Source: Candidatus Brachythrix odensensis (lineage in GTDB: Bacteria; Chloroflexota; Anaerolineae; J036; Brachytrichaceae). Taken from it: a DNA stretch of 64,000 bases. The notes under the pieces are model-generated. The model was not told the DNA's origin. It did not search any database and saw nothing but the letters and a program-made list of their open reading frames with translations. Both the position numbers and the translations under genes were made by a program. Position 1 is the first letter of the stretch; the number at the start of each line of letters is the position of its first letter. Location of the stretch: positions 124,001 through 188,000 of the forward strand of contig JADKDT010000026.1 in assembly GCA_016714465.1 (NCBI GenBank). The letters are read 5' to 3'. This document shows positions 9,965-18,830 of this stretch, one piece after another.

Positions 9965-10384
9965 TCACTTCAACGCATCAACCGGACCATTTTCCATGCT
10001 TGTCTTCTTTCCTTCCAGAATGTCTTCAATGTTGTCCAGTATTGCGTCGAGTCCGACTTTGTGAGAGGCCTTCAGACCGGGCCCATTATCCATTTTGGTC
10101 TGATAGCTCCGCACCACGACAAGAGCAGCGTTCACGGCCTTGGTGTAGCCGGGGCCGTCCTTTGCGCTTTCAACCGCTTTGAGCTTGGGCGTAAGGCCCT
10201 CATCAAAAGTCTTGAAGAACTTCTTCAAGGCCTTTCTGTCTTCCTTGTCGGCATCGGTCTTGGCTTCTTTGGCGACGTTCGCTTTCACCCTGGACCAAAC
10301 GAGGGTAAGGTTCTTTGCGATCTTGATTTTTGCCTGGAGTTGGCGCTCCTCCATGGACGGGGGGCGTGGACGTTGAAGTGTCAT
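9965..10384 (-). CDS. Lysine-rich helical protein, paralog A
   Basis: This 139-residue, highly charged, mostly helical protein has no signal or membrane segment. It aligns along its whole length with the protein at 11496-11918: both share KIAKNLT(L/K)VWS, KKFFKTFDEGLTPKLKA against LFKSFDEGLTPKLKAL, YTKAVNAALVVVRSY against YVKAVNAALVVVKSY, and a DILEGKKT/EVLEGKKT end. I do not recognise the family. The pair flanks a plus-strand membrane protein, so a duplication around 10-12 kb is likely. Candidate roles (inhibitor, chaperone, effector) are speculation. Confidence 0.7.
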   Translation of the reverse strand: MTLQRPRPPSMEERQLQAKIKIAKNLTLVWSRVKANVAKEAKTDADKEDRKALKKFFKTFDEGLTPKLKAVESAKDGPGYTKAVNAALVVVRSYQTKMDNGPGLKASHKVGLDAILDNIEDILEGKKTSMENGPVDALK

Positions 10385-10458
10385 AGTTTCGAAAATGTAG
10401 TGTCGTGGCTCGGATCTGTCAAGCGCGTTGACTGAGCCAACTATGGCTCATGCAAAGT

Positions 10459-10569
10459 TCGCTGTTCTCCGGCTGAAGCCCCGCCGCGCCAGACATGCGC
10501 GAACCATTTGCAGGAGAACGGGAGAACGGGAGGGTAAATATCCTCTCCCGTTCTTTCGTTCTCCTGCAA
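10459..10569. repeat. Dispersed hairpin repeat, copy 1
   Basis: TTCTCCGGCTGAAGCCCCGC is followed by a long imperfect hairpin from TTGCAGGAGAACGGGAGAAC (10508) to CGTTCTCCTGCAA (10569). A near-identical copy including the leading GGCTGAAGCCCCGC is at 28358-28461, and a hairpin-only relative is at 35879-35936. The rest of the 10385-10703 gap shows no gene. Confidence 0.6.
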
Positions 10570-10703
10570 TCCGCTGTAGACAGGCGACGGAGGGTGGGCG
10601 AGACACGCATGAGAAATTCTGTGAAGGGACTTTGCAAGAGCCATGGCCCCTGGCTTGCGCATAAATGCGCGCTCGCATAAAATCCGCGTGGTTGGACTCG
10701 GAG

Positions 10704-11318
10704 ATGGCAACGATTAACACACAGCCCGCTGGTGACCGTGTTTTTGGCTGGCAGGCGCTCGGTCTGTGGGTGGCCGTCACAACGGCGGGATTCATTGTGG
10801 CCGGCGACCTCCACTTTCAGATGACGGGACCAACCGTCCCCCTGGACCCGCAGGATATTGATCCGGGGGCGGTCCTGATGGGTTTCGTGTTTGGGTCCGT
10901 GTCCGGCCTGGTCATTTCGTCCCTGCAGTGGCTGGTCCTCAAGGCCTATGCGCCCACGGCTCGTCTGTGGATCCCGGTGAACATAGTCGGCTTTGGCCTG
11001 GCGCACGCCTTGAACGATGCGGTGCCATACCGGCCGTTTGACCTGCCGTATGTCCTGGCCATCGGCGGAGTCATGCTGGGTCTGGTTCAATCGATCGCGC
11101 TCCGCGGCGCGGGATCCATGTCGATCATCTGGCTGCCGATCGCCGCGGGGGCCTGGGTCGCAGGCCTCCTGTTGGGATCGGCCTGGCTGTCTCTGATCGA
11201 CAAAGATCCGATCGCCGAAATAGCAGCGGTGTTCGGCACGGCTGGATTGATGATTGGCGCGGCGACCGGCGTCGCACTGATGTTTCTTCTCCGCAGGCGG
11301 GCGACCGCGATGCGTTAG
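10704..11318 (+). CDS. Multi-pass membrane protein of unknown function
   Basis: The start at 10704 (MATINTQ) is preferred over an upstream ATG because GGACTCGGAG lies directly before it. The roughly 204-residue protein has about six hydrophobic stretches, including LGLWVAVTTAGFIVAGDL, VLMGFVFGSVSGLVISSL, MLGLVQSIAL, IAAGAWVAGLLLGSAW and FGTAGLMIGAATGVALMF, and ends in a basic cytoplasmic tail (RRRATAMR). The repeated S-L-Q-W and L-V-Q-S pattern with Trp-rich loops resembles small uncharacterised membrane families common in Chloroflexota and Cyanobacteria. No catalytic or transport motif is visible. It sits between the two lysine-rich paralogs but on the opposite strand. Confidence 0.7.
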   Translation: MATINTQPAGDRVFGWQALGLWVAVTTAGFIVAGDLHFQMTGPTVPLDPQDIDPGAVLMGFVFGSVSGLVISSLQWLVLKAYAPTARLWIPVNIVGFGLAHALNDAVPYRPFDLPYVLAIGGVMLGLVQSIALRGAGSMSIIWLPIAAGAWVAGLLLGSAWLSLIDKDPIAEIAAVFGTAGLMIGAATGVALMFLLRRRATAMR

Positions 11319-11495
11319 CGGCTGGTCTGCAAGCGGCCGTGGGACAGGGGAGCCGGCCAGGCCAGTCACGGGCCCGGCAGGTTTTGTCCACAGATTTGCG
11401 CAGATTAGCGCGGATTGGTTGGAGGGAATTGGCTCTCAGCGCGGCGCGCCGTGCACTGGGTCCCGCCCACAGAATACGGTCGCGGCCGGCCGGCG

Positions 11496-11918
11496 TTATA
11501 CGTCCAGTTTTGCGATCACACTCTGCTCAACCATTGTCTTCTTGCCCTCCAGTACTTCCTGGATTCCTTTCAGAATGCCCCTGAGCGCGATGTTGTGCTT
11601 GGCCGATAGCGCCTCATCGTTCTTCACCTTGTCTTTGTAGCTCTTGACGACAACCAATGCCGCGTTGACTGCCTTGACGTAACTGGGTCCATCCTTGGCC
11701 TTTTCGAGCGCCTTGAGCTTGGGCGTCAGTCCCTCATCGAAGGACTTGAACAACGCGACGAGCGCCTTCTTTTCGTCTTTGTCATAGGCGTCTTTCTTGG
11801 CGGCCTTGGCGGTGGTGGCCTTCACCTGAGACCAAACCTTGGTCAGATTCTTTGCGATCGAGATTCGGGTCTGGAGTTGGATTTCTTCTATCGTGGACGG
11901 AGCCTGTTGTTGGGTCAT
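11496..11918 (-). CDS. Lysine-rich helical protein, paralog B
   Basis: This 140-residue protein is a paralog of the one at 9965-10384, with about half the residues identical and no gaps in the central 90 residues. It has no signal peptide, no cysteines in conserved positions, and is nearly all predicted helix (ISIAKNLTKVWSQVKATTAK, DEKKALVALFKSFDEG). Upstream lies a palindrome (11978-12024) in the divergent gap to the enolase-like gene. The family is unknown. Retention of two copies suggests a dosage or partner-specific role. Confidence 0.7.
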   Translation of the reverse strand: MTQQQAPSTIEEIQLQTRISIAKNLTKVWSQVKATTAKAAKKDAYDKDEKKALVALFKSFDEGLTPKLKALEKAKDGPSYVKAVNAALVVVKSYKDKVKNDEALSAKHNIALRGILKGIQEVLEGKKTMVEQSVIAKLDV

Positions 11919-11977
11919 GGTGGGGCGATTGTGTGCGATCGTCTGATTTTGTCAAGGCAGCGACCAGGATTTTTCTT

Positions 11978-12024
11978 GGCGAGATCACGATCCACGCGCT
12001 TCGCGCGTGGATCGTGATCTCGCC
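11978..12024. repeat. Long palindrome in divergent intergenic region
   Basis: GGCGAGATCACGATCCACGC pairs exactly with GCGTGGATCGTGATCTCGCC around a CGCTTCG-type centre, giving a stem of about 22 bp. Unlike most palindromes in this window it lies upstream of both flanking genes (11918 minus, 12118 plus), so it could be regulatory rather than a terminator. Confidence 0.5.
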
Positions 12025-12117
12025 GGATGTTTTTGGGATTCCTGCCGGCCCCAGGCTCTCGCCGCGAATCCTGCCGCCGACTACAATCTGGCAGCTCAAC
12101 CTCGGAAAACTATCCTG

Positions 12118-13332
12118 ATGAAAATCACCGACGTGCGCACCGTGCTGCTGACTGGCCCGTATAGCCGCGACCCGTATATCCTGTCCGCCCGGCCCCGGCG
12201 CAGCGCCGCCTTTATCGAGATTCACACCGACGTCGGCATCGTCGGCGTCGGCGAGACCTATGCCGGCTACTTCTTTCCCGAAGCCGTGCCCGTGACGGTC
12301 GACTTCTTCGCGCCGATCCTGCTCGGGCAGTCGCCCGACGACGTCGACGCGCTCTGGCAGCGCATGTATCGCGCGGGCAACTACTGGTGCCGGGTCGGCC
12401 TGGGCGCGGGGATCCTCAACGGCATCGAGGCCGCGCTGTGGGACCTGCGCGGGAAGCTGCACGGCGTGCCGGTCTGGCAGCTCCTGGGCGGGCGCAAGCA
12501 CGACCGCCTGCCCTGCTACGCTTCGGGCGGGCCGAGCAACTACCCCAAGGATCAGCTCGCGGCCAAGCTCGATTTCTATCTCAGCCTCGGCTTCACCGGG
12601 GTGAAGATCGCCACCGGATCGCGCGAAAAGGAGGGGGGCTGGCACATGCCGCTCGAGCCACGCGAGGCCGCCGACTTTGAGGCCGACAAGCTCGCCTTTG
12701 CCCGCGCCCATGTCGGCAAGGATGTGCGGCTAATGCTGGACGGGCACATGGGCAACAATCCCCGCGCGACCTGGACGCTCGAGACCGCCGCCGCGGTAAT
12801 GAAAGCGGTTGAGCCGTATGACCTGTTCTTCTTCGAGGAGCCCCTGCACTACACCGATCCGCAGGGTTACGCTGAACTGTGCGCGGGCACGCCGGTGCCC
12901 ATCGCCGGGGGCGAGTGCCTGACCGCGCTGTACGAGTGGCGGGTGTTCGCCGAGCGGGATGCGTTTGACATCGGCCAGCCCGACGCGGCCTGGACCGGCG
13001 GGATGAGCGAGTTCATGCGGGTGGCGGCGATGATGGCGGGCCGTGGGCGCAAGATCGCCACCCACGCGGCGGGGGCCGGTGGCGCGCTGATGCAGAATAT
13101 CCACTGCGCCTTCGCCTGCGAGAACACCGTGATCTGCGAGATCCTCCCGGCATTGGGCGGACTGCACCTCGACATCGCCGGGGATTCGTTCCGATTCGCG
13201 CAGGGCGACGTGCTGCCGCCCGAGGCGCCCGGCCTGGGCATCACCCTCACCGACGAGATCAAGAATCGCTATCCTTTCGTGCCGGGCAGCGGCGAGTTCA
13301 ACAGCGTGCCCGGAAAGATTCTAACGGACTGA
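12118..13332 (+). CDS. Mandelate racemase/muconate lactonizing enzyme family protein
   Basis: Starting at the ATG at 12118 (MKITDVRTVLLTG), this 404-residue protein is an enolase-superfamily enzyme with a capping N-terminal domain and a TIM barrel. The three metal ligands appear as Asp208 (LMLDGHMG), Glu240 (FFFEEPL) and Glu266 (IAGGECL). A candidate acid/base Lys lies at residue 163 (GVKIATG), and a late Asp/His pair is in GQPDAAW and ATHAAG (His316). The set fits the mandelate-racemase subgroup of sugar-acid dehydratases, which remove water from aldonates to give 2-keto-3-deoxy acids. The next gene, a D-2-hydroxyacid dehydrogenase, starts 3 bp later, so they form an operon. The exact acid sugar is not known. 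Confidence 0.85.
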   Translation: MKITDVRTVLLTGPYSRDPYILSARPRRSAAFIEIHTDVGIVGVGETYAGYFFPEAVPVTVDFFAPILLGQSPDDVDALWQRMYRAGNYWCRVGLGAGILNGIEAALWDLRGKLHGVPVWQLLGGRKHDRLPCYASGGPSNYPKDQLAAKLDFYLSLGFTGVKIATGSREKEGGWHMPLEPREAADFEADKLAFARAHVGKDVRLMLDGHMGNNPRATWTLETAAAVMKAVEPYDLFFFEEPLHYTDPQGYAELCAGTPVPIAGGECLTALYEWRVFAERDAFDIGQPDAAWTGGMSEFMRVAAMMAGRGRKIATHAAGAGGALMQNIHCAFACENTVICEILPALGGLHLDIAGDSFRFAQGDVLPPEAPGLGITLTDEIKNRYPFVPGSGEFNSVPGKILTD

Positions 13333-13335
13333 AGC

Positions 13336-14339
13336 ATGACCAAGATTCTCATCAATATCCCGATCAAACCCGATGTGCTGCAACGCATTCGGGCGCTGCC
13401 GAATGCCGAAATCGTCGTGGTGGATCCGTCCAATGATGGGGTGACCCCGTTGCCGCTGGAAGTGATTTCTGGCGCCGAGGTTTTGGTCTGCCATCTGCCG
13501 CCGGTCAATCAGGCTGAGATGAAGGACCTGAAGCTGGTCCAGATCATGTCGGCGGGCTTCAACCAGCTTGCGCCGATGAAGCTGGCCCAACGCGGGGTGC
13601 GGGCCTGCAACGCGGGCGGGGTCTACAACACCGCGATCGGCGAGTGGACGATCGCGATGCTGGTCAACCTCACCCGCGACCTGCGCGGGATGATCCGCAA
13701 CCAGGACACAGGGGTGTGGGATCGCGACGACCGCTTCGCCGCCGAAATCCGCGGTCGCACGCTCGGCCTGTGGGGCTACGGCGGGCTCGGACGCGAGGTC
13801 GCCCGGCTGGCCAGGGTGATGGGCCTCACGGTGCATGTGCTCGCCCGCAGCCCGATTGGCCGGCGCGACGATACCTATGCCGTCCCGGGCACCGGTGATC
13901 CGGAGGGGTCGCTGCCCGATAAGGTGTTCGGACCGGAACAGGATCTCGCATTCCTGGGCGGCCTCGACTATCTCGTGCTGGCCATGCCGCTCAACCCGGC
14001 CAACACCGGCGGATTGGCGCGCGTGAGCTGCGGGCGATGAAGTCCACGGCCTACTTGCTCAACCCGGCCCGCGGCCCGCTGGTGAACGAGGCGGCATTAC
14101 TGCGCGCCCTGAGCGAAGGCTGGATCGCCGGGGCGGCGCTGGATACCCATTTCCGGTATCCGATGCCGGCCGATCACCCGCTCTGGCGCATGCCCAACGT
14201 GATCATGACCCCCCACATCTCGGGCTCGGACAAGGGGCCGCATTTCCTCGACCGGATGGGCGAGATCGTCGAGCACAACGTCGCGGCTTATCTCGAGGGC
14301 CGGCCGCTGTGGAATGAGATCGCGCCGTCGGAGTTGTAG
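13336..14339 (+). CDS. D-isomer 2-hydroxyacid dehydrogenase, frameshifted
   Basis: The NAD-binding fold is clear: GLWGYGGLGREVARLA at about residues 144-159. The C-terminal half (STAYLLNPARGPLVNEAALL, then GAALDTHFRYPMP and VIMTPHISGS) follows in another frame, which joins near 14010 as IGARELRAMKSTAYLL. Total length is 3n+2, so one missing base explains the break. The Arg of NPARG and the His of TPHISG are conserved. The catalytic Glu usually found in the LDVFxxEP segment is replaced in DTHFRYPMP, so activity may be altered. It lies 3 bp after the enolase-like gene and 8 bp before the phosphoribosyltransferase, forming a three-gene operon. Confidence 0.82.
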
Positions 14340-14347
14340 GATCACTG

Positions 14348-14893
14348 ATGAACACCACCAACACTGACCTCGCCCGTATCCTGGTGACGCGCGAAGCGAT
14401 CCAGACCCGGGTGGGCGAAATCGCCCGACAGATCGACCACGATTATCGCGATGCAAGTCGGCTGCTTGTCGTGGGGATTCTGCGCGGCGCCTTTATCTTC
14501 ACCGCCGACCTGACCCGCCAGTTGGCGATCCCGCACATCGTCGACTTCATGGCCCTCACCACCTACGGCAAGCGCACAACGGTGGGTGAGGTGCGGGTCG
14601 TCATGGATCTGCGCGAGCCGATCGAGAACGAGCACGTGCTGCTGGTCGAGGACATCGTCGACGGTGGGCACACCTTGAGCTATCTCCAGCGCATGCTGGC
14701 GGATCGCAACCCGGCCTCGCTGCGGACCTGCGTGATGGTGCGCAAGCGCCGCGAGAACGCGCTGGCTCGGATCGACTACCTCGGCTTTGAGATCCCCGAC
14801 GCCTGGGTGGTCGGCTATGGGCTGGACTACGCCGATCGGTATCGCACGCTGCCGTTCATCGCCGAGCTCAAGCCCGAGGTGTATCGCAAGTAA
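14348..14893 (+). CDS. hpt: Hypoxanthine phosphoribosyltransferase
   Basis: The 181-residue protein matches purine phosphoribosyltransferases in length and in all key motifs. The PRPP loop is LLVEDIVDGGHTL at about residues 98-110 (two acidic residues followed by a small-residue loop). The early LVVGILRGAFIFTADLTRQL segment matches the pyrophosphate-binding region, and the late PDAWVVGYGLDYADRYR fits the base-binding and Asp-containing end. The enzyme converts hypoxanthine or guanine plus PRPP to IMP or GMP in purine salvage. It is the last gene of the short plus-strand run beginning at 12118. Confidence 0.9.
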   Translation: MNTTNTDLARILVTREAIQTRVGEIARQIDHDYRDASRLLVVGILRGAFIFTADLTRQLAIPHIVDFMALTTYGKRTTVGEVRVVMDLREPIENEHVLLVEDIVDGGHTLSYLQRMLADRNPASLRTCVMVRKRRENALARIDYLGFEIPDAWVVGYGLDYADRYRTLPFIAELKPEVYRK

Positions 14894-14919
14894 ACCGGCC
14901 AACCCTGGAGTTTGACCGC

Positions 14920-15346
14920 TGATTGGCTGAGGTTTCCAGAATACTCACATCGTCATCCCCGCTTTCGCGCAATGGCATTAACTTAGGCGCGCGTTCAATC
15001 GCCGGCCCCGAAGGCGATCCAGGGCGAGCCCTGGGAAACCATGCCCCCGATTCCCGCCCTGAAAGGGCGTAGCGCGGCAGGACGTAGGACCTGCCAGATC
15101 CGCCAGCTGAACCGATACCTATTTCGCCCTTTCAGGGCTCATGCGGTGTTTGGCGGCGCTACCCAGGGCTTCGCCCTGGACTATCACATCTGGCCCCTTC
15201 AGGCCGGGACAATCTTGTCATCGTTGGCTTAACTGTGACCACGCATCAAACACGGCGCTTTGCATTGTTTGTGGTCGGCTCCCAAACTTAATGCCATTGC
15301 GCTTTCGCGGGGATGATAGGCAGAAAACCTGAGTCAATCACTGATT
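14920..15346. repeat. Non-coding element with terminal inverted repeats, copy 2
   Basis: The ends match copy 1: GATTGGCTGAGGTTTCCAG and GCGCAATGGCATTAACTTA on the left, and the inverse TAATGCCATTGCGCTTTCGC then GGCAGAAAACCTGAG on the right. The interior carries palindromes CGCCCTGAAAGGGCG (about 15056), GCCCTTTCAGGGC (15125), CCAGGGCTTCGCCCTGG (15163) and GGCCCCTTCAGGCC, modules shared with 30680-30985. The right end overlaps the last codons of the minus-strand FAD gene. This accounts for the roughly 440 bp gap. Confidence 0.6.
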
Positions 15347-16702
15347 GACCGGTTTAGTCTGCGACGCCGCGCCGCGCGCCGCCCGCCGGCCGAAGACCAG
15401 TCCCAGGCACAGCCCGCCCGCATATTGCTCGTTGTGGATCCCGCCCGCGTCGGCCCCGGCCGCGTAAAGCCCAGGGATCGGCCGGCCGGCCCGGTCGAGG
15501 ACGCGGGCATCTGGATCGATCCGGATGCCCCCCAAAGTGAAGGTGATGCCCGGGGTGACCGCCAGGGCGTAGAAGGGCGGGGTTGTCACGGGGTTGGCCT
15601 TGGCCCGCCGGGGGATGCGCAACTGGGCGGCCGCGCCGGCGACGACGGCGGTGTTGTAGTCACGCAGGGTTGTCAACGTGCCCGGCCCGTGCCCGCCCAG
15701 GGCGTCCACGGCGGCGGCGAGCTCCTCGATCGATGAGGCCACCGCCGCCGGCGCGCCCAACGCTTTGGACTCATAGAACGTGTCGGTCGCGCGGGCGCCG
15801 CCGCCGCCCGGGCGGCGGGCGAAGGCGCGATAGACGACGTCGTCGTAGATCAGCCAGGCCAGGGCCTCGGGCTGGCGGGCGACGGCCTGGCTGCTGGTCT
15901 CGTCGCCGAGCGACTCGTCGGTGAAGCGCTCGCCGCGCAGGTTGAGCAGGACGGACTGCTCGCTGTGATACATCGTGAAGCCGATGAAGTCGTTGACCGG
16001 CACGCGTGCGGGCGGGGCGGGCAGCAGGTGGCCATAGAAGCTGCTCATCGCCTTGGACGGCGCCGCGCCGGCGTTGGTCGCCATCCAGAAGCCGTCGCCG
16101 GTGCTGTGTGGGTTGCCGCGGGTGATCAGGCGGTCGGCCCATGGGCCGAAGTACTGGGCGCGCATGGCCGGGTTGCCCTGGAAGCCGCCCGTGGCGAGGA
16201 TGACCGCCGGAGCGGTGAATGAGCGCAAGCCGTTGGGCGTGCGAGCGACGACGCCCGCGATCGCGCCGGCGGCGTCGAAGCGCAGGGAGGAAACCGACGC
16301 CTCGGTGATGACTCTGCCGCCGCCGGACGCGAAGCGGGCCAGCAGGGTGGCGACGAAGACGCGCGGGTTGGGCTCGGTCCAGTAGACGCTGCGGTGCGGT
16401 TCCGAGGGCAGGGGGGTGAGGGTCGCGCCGAGGCCGCGCAGCCAGGCAATGCCCGGCTCGAAATCGGCGACGAGGGCGGCCCCCAGCTCAGGGTCGCCAC
16501 GCGGGACCAGCCGGCGCAGATCTTCGACGGTCCGGGCGCACCAGATCGTCCCGCCGGACAGGGCGAGCGAGCCGCCGACAGCCGGTCCTTTCTCGAGCAC
16601 GTTCACCCGCGCGCCGAGGGCCTGGGCCTGCAGGGCGGCCACCAGCCCGGCCATCCCGCCGCCGACCACGAGCACGTCGCATGCGTCTTCTTGGGTTGTC
16701 AT
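15338..16702 (-). CDS. FAD-dependent oxidoreductase (fumarate reductase/steroid dehydrogenase type)
   Basis: The 454-residue protein opens with a dinucleotide-binding motif VLVVGGGMAGLVAALQAQ at residues 10-27. It ends with the family FAD motif IPGLYAAGADAGGIHNEQY and GGLCLGLVFGRRAA, typical of FAD-binding-2 proteins such as soluble fumarate reductases and 3-ketosteroid dehydrogenases. An internal ATGGFQGNPAMRAQYF segment is also characteristic. No signal peptide or heme motif is seen, so it is a soluble flavoprotein catalysing a C=C reduction or dehydrogenation of unknown substrate. The stop codon lies within the right end of a repeat element, so the C-terminus may have been rewritten by insertion. 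Confidence 0.82.
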   Translation of the reverse strand: MTTQEDACDVLVVGGGMAGLVAALQAQALGARVNVLEKGPAVGGSLALSGGTIWCARTVEDLRRLVPRGDPELGAALVADFEPGIAWLRGLGATLTPLPSEPHRSVYWTEPNPRVFVATLLARFASGGGRVITEASVSSLRFDAAGAIAGVVARTPNGLRSFTAPAVILATGGFQGNPAMRAQYFGPWADRLITRGNPHSTGDGFWMATNAGAAPSKAMSSFYGHLLPAPPARVPVNDFIGFTMYHSEQSVLLNLRGERFTDESLGDETSSQAVARQPEALAWLIYDDVVYRAFARRPGGGGARATDTFYESKALGAPAAVASSIEELAAAVDALGGHGPGTLTTLRDYNTAVVAGAAAQLRIPRRAKANPVTTPPFYALAVTPGITFTLGGIRIDPDARVLDRAGRPIPGLYAAGADAGGIHNEQYAGGLCLGLVFGRRAARGAASQTKPVNQ

Positions 16703-16771
16703 GGAGCGATTATGCGGCGATGCGCCGCTCGACGGGGCGGTGTTTCGCGGAGGGAGATGCGGGTGTCAAGA

Positions 16772-16802
16772 GGTGGGCCGCACCTCGAAGGTGCGGCCCA
16801 CC
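16772..16802. terminator. Hairpin 3' of small secreted gene
   Basis: GGTGGGCCGCACC pairs with GGTGCGGCCCACC around TCGAA. It sits 14 bp past the stop of the minus-strand gene at 16817. The core GCCGCACC/GGTGCGGC recurs at 18892, 25655, 25867 and 29572 with different outer arms. Confidence 0.5.
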
Positions 16803-16816
16803 TGATGCCTGCGCCC

Positions 16817-17092
16817 CTACCGCATCGCAATCGGCACGAAGGCGTTGTAGGCCGGCGGGATCCCGGCCCAGAATCCCCCGCTGAGCGAATACGAGCCGCC
16901 GCTCGCGGAGCCCGCATCGGCCTGCCCGATCGTCCCACCCAGCGAATACCCGCCGCCCGTGCTGAAGGTTGCCCCGCCGCCGTCGATGCTGTTCCAGGTC
17001 AGGTCGTAACCGCCGCCGGTCTGGGCGCGCGCGGAGCCGACCCCCAACAGCAGGAGTACGGCGACAGGGACTAGAAGAAGAGCGCGTTTCAT
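16817..17092 (-). CDS. Small secreted Gly-rich protein, cassette 1
   Basis: The 91-residue protein has a signal peptide (MKRALLLVPVAVLLLLGVGSARAQ) and a mature part nearly identical to two others in the window (23534, 25913). These begin TGGGYDLTWNSIDGGGATFS, continue GGTIGQADAGSASGG and YSLSGGFWAGIP, and end AFVPIAMR. The motif (Y-x-L-x-G-T-I-G-Q-x-D-A-G and G-G-F-W) is common in exported proteins of several phyla, but its function is not established. The gene starts 12 bp after the 554-residue gene at 17105 ends and is clearly in the same operon. It probably sits on the cell surface with its large partner. Confidence 0.8.
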   Translation of the reverse strand: MKRALLLVPVAVLLLLGVGSARAQTGGGYDLTWNSIDGGGATFSTGGGYSLGGTIGQADAGSASGGSYSLSGGFWAGIPPAYNAFVPIAMR

Positions 17093-17104
17093 GGTGAGTG
17101 CTTC

Positions 17105-18769
17105 CTATCGCCCCGCACGGATGTAAGGCGTGCAGGTGACGTTGGAGCAGTGAAAGACCTTCAAGGCGGACCAAGTGACGCTGTAGTAGCTGATCAGCAT
17201 CAATCCATCCCCCCCCAGGGCGATTGAGGTGTAGGCGCCATCGTCGCTGCCACTCCAGGCGTCATCCGGCATGTCGAGGGTGGTGCTGATATTGCCGCTG
17301 TTGCAGGCCAGATTGCCGCAGTGCAGCGCCTTCAGGTTTTGATTTGTGGCATCGTAGTAGCTGACCATCGCCAGCCCATCCGCGCCGATCGCGATCGCGG
17401 CGTTGATGCCAACCGTGCCGGCGGAGTCCACCGAGGTAATTGTGTTACCGCTGTTGCAAAGCAGATTGCCGCAGTGCAGCAGCTTCAGGGCGGTGTTGGC
17501 GACATCGTAGTACGAAATCAGCCCCAGACCATCCGCCCCGATGACGATGGAGGTGTCGGATCCAGGCTGGCCTGTGCTGTCGACGCTGGTGATTGTGTTG
17601 CCGCTGTTGCAGAGCGTATTGCCGCAGTGCAGCACCTTCAGGCTGGCGTTGGTGTAGTCCAGGTAACTGATCAGCCCTAATCCATCCGTTCCGATCGTGA
17701 TTGAACTGTACCGGCCGACGTCGCCGCCGCTGTCCAGCGTGATCGGCGCATACAGTTGGTCGATCTGCAGGCAGGTGACGTGATCACAGTGCAGCAGCTT
17801 CAGATCGCTCGTGCCCTGATCGAAGTAGGACATCAGCCCCAGTCCATCCGAGCCGGTCGTCAGCGCGGGATCGCTGCCGGTGAAGCCGCCGTCTCCGTAG
17901 GATTCGTCGCAGATCGAATTGCGGCAGTGGATGACGTTCATATACCCGCTGTTGTTGCCGTACAGTATCGTTGGATACCCATCTGCGCCGATGGCGACCG
18001 CGCTGGCTAGACCCTGGCCGAGGTAGCGAAAGGAGTTGCCGCCATTGCAGGCAGGGTTGCCGCAATGCAGCACCTTGATGGCATCATTTGTGGCATCGCG
18101 ATAGCTGATCAGGCCCAGACCGTCCGCGCCGATGACAATCGCCGTGTAGTCGCCGACGACGCCGGTCCTGTCCACGGTGGTCGCCACGCCCGGGCCGGAC
18201 AGGATCGGCCGGTAGGGCGCGGCGTTCAGGATGGATCCGTCGGGCAGTTTCACCCCGCTGGCAAACGTCTTCACCCCGGTAATAGTCTGGGTGCTGCCGA
18301 GGTCGACAAACGCCGTCGAATCTCGCCCGTCGAGCAGATCGGCGTTGCTGGCAAATAGCGCGTTTGGCACGGCGGTCACTTCCTGGCGCGGGTTCAGGGC
18401 GGTGAATCCGCCCGCGCCGGCCGGACAGCGCACTGCGAGGTCGAGCCAGCGCGCGCCGCCAGCAAACACGCCCGGGCCGAAGTCGAGGCCGGCCGTGAAC
18501 AGGCTGCCGGAGAGGATGAGGGTTTGGGTCAGCGCGCCGCCGACCTGAGCCCCGCCGCTGCTGGCGTCATGCAGTCGAAACGCGATGTCGCATGACCCGT
18601 TGATCGGCGCGCCGCTGTTCTTGAGTTGGCCCCGATAGGTGAATAGTGTGCCCATCGCCGAATCCGGCGCGGAGCGGCCCGACGGGCTGGGATCCGCCCG
18701 TGCGCTCGTGACGAGCGATGCGGCGAGCAGCGCGGAAATGATCCCAATCGAAAAGCGATGCGTCTTCAA
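17105..18769 (-). CDS. Secreted modular protein with repeated propeller-like motif, cassette 1
   Basis: The start is a TTG at 18769, chosen because GGAGGCCGCACC precedes it exactly as GGAGGCTGCGCC and GGAGGCTGCACC precede the ATG starts of its paralogs. The 554 residues comprise a signal peptide (FSIGIISALLAASLVTSARA), then a shared N-terminal domain of about 120 residues (FTYRGQLKNSGAPINGSCDI ... ARWLDLAVRCPAG ... NPRQEVTAVPNALFA), then eight or so roughly 40-residue repeats with GADGLGLISYxD and LKVLHCGNxxC. The repeats contain paired cysteines and resemble blades of a beta-propeller; no enzyme motif is seen. It ends TPYIRAGR. A promoter shared with three other genes lies at 18831-18859. 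Confidence 0.8.
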   Translation of the reverse strand: MKTHRFSIGIISALLAASLVTSARADPSPSGRSAPDSAMGTLFTYRGQLKNSGAPINGSCDIAFRLHDASSGGAQVGGALTQTLILSGSLFTAGLDFGPGVFAGGARWLDLAVRCPAGAGGFTALNPRQEVTAVPNALFASNADLLDGRDSTAFVDLGSTQTITGVKTFASGVKLPDGSILNAAPYRPILSGPGVATTVDRTGVVGDYTAIVIGADGLGLISYRDATNDAIKVLHCGNPACNGGNSFRYLGQGLASAVAIGADGYPTILYGNNSGYMNVIHCRNSICDESYGDGGFTGSDPALTTGSDGLGLMSYFDQGTSDLKLLHCDHVTCLQIDQLYAPITLDSGGDVGRYSSITIGTDGLGLISYLDYTNASLKVLHCGNTLCNSGNTITSVDSTGQPGSDTSIVIGADGLGLISYYDVANTALKLLHCGNLLCNSGNTITSVDSAGTVGINAAIAIGADGLAMVSYYDATNQNLKALHCGNLACNSGNISTTLDMPDDAWSGSDDGAYTSIALGGDGLMLISYYSVTWSALKVFHCSNVTCTPYIRAGR

Positions 18770-18830
18770 GGTGCGGCCTCCAGACTGAATGATCGGTCTT
18801 GGCTGGCCGACTGATGAATATTGAAGCCGG

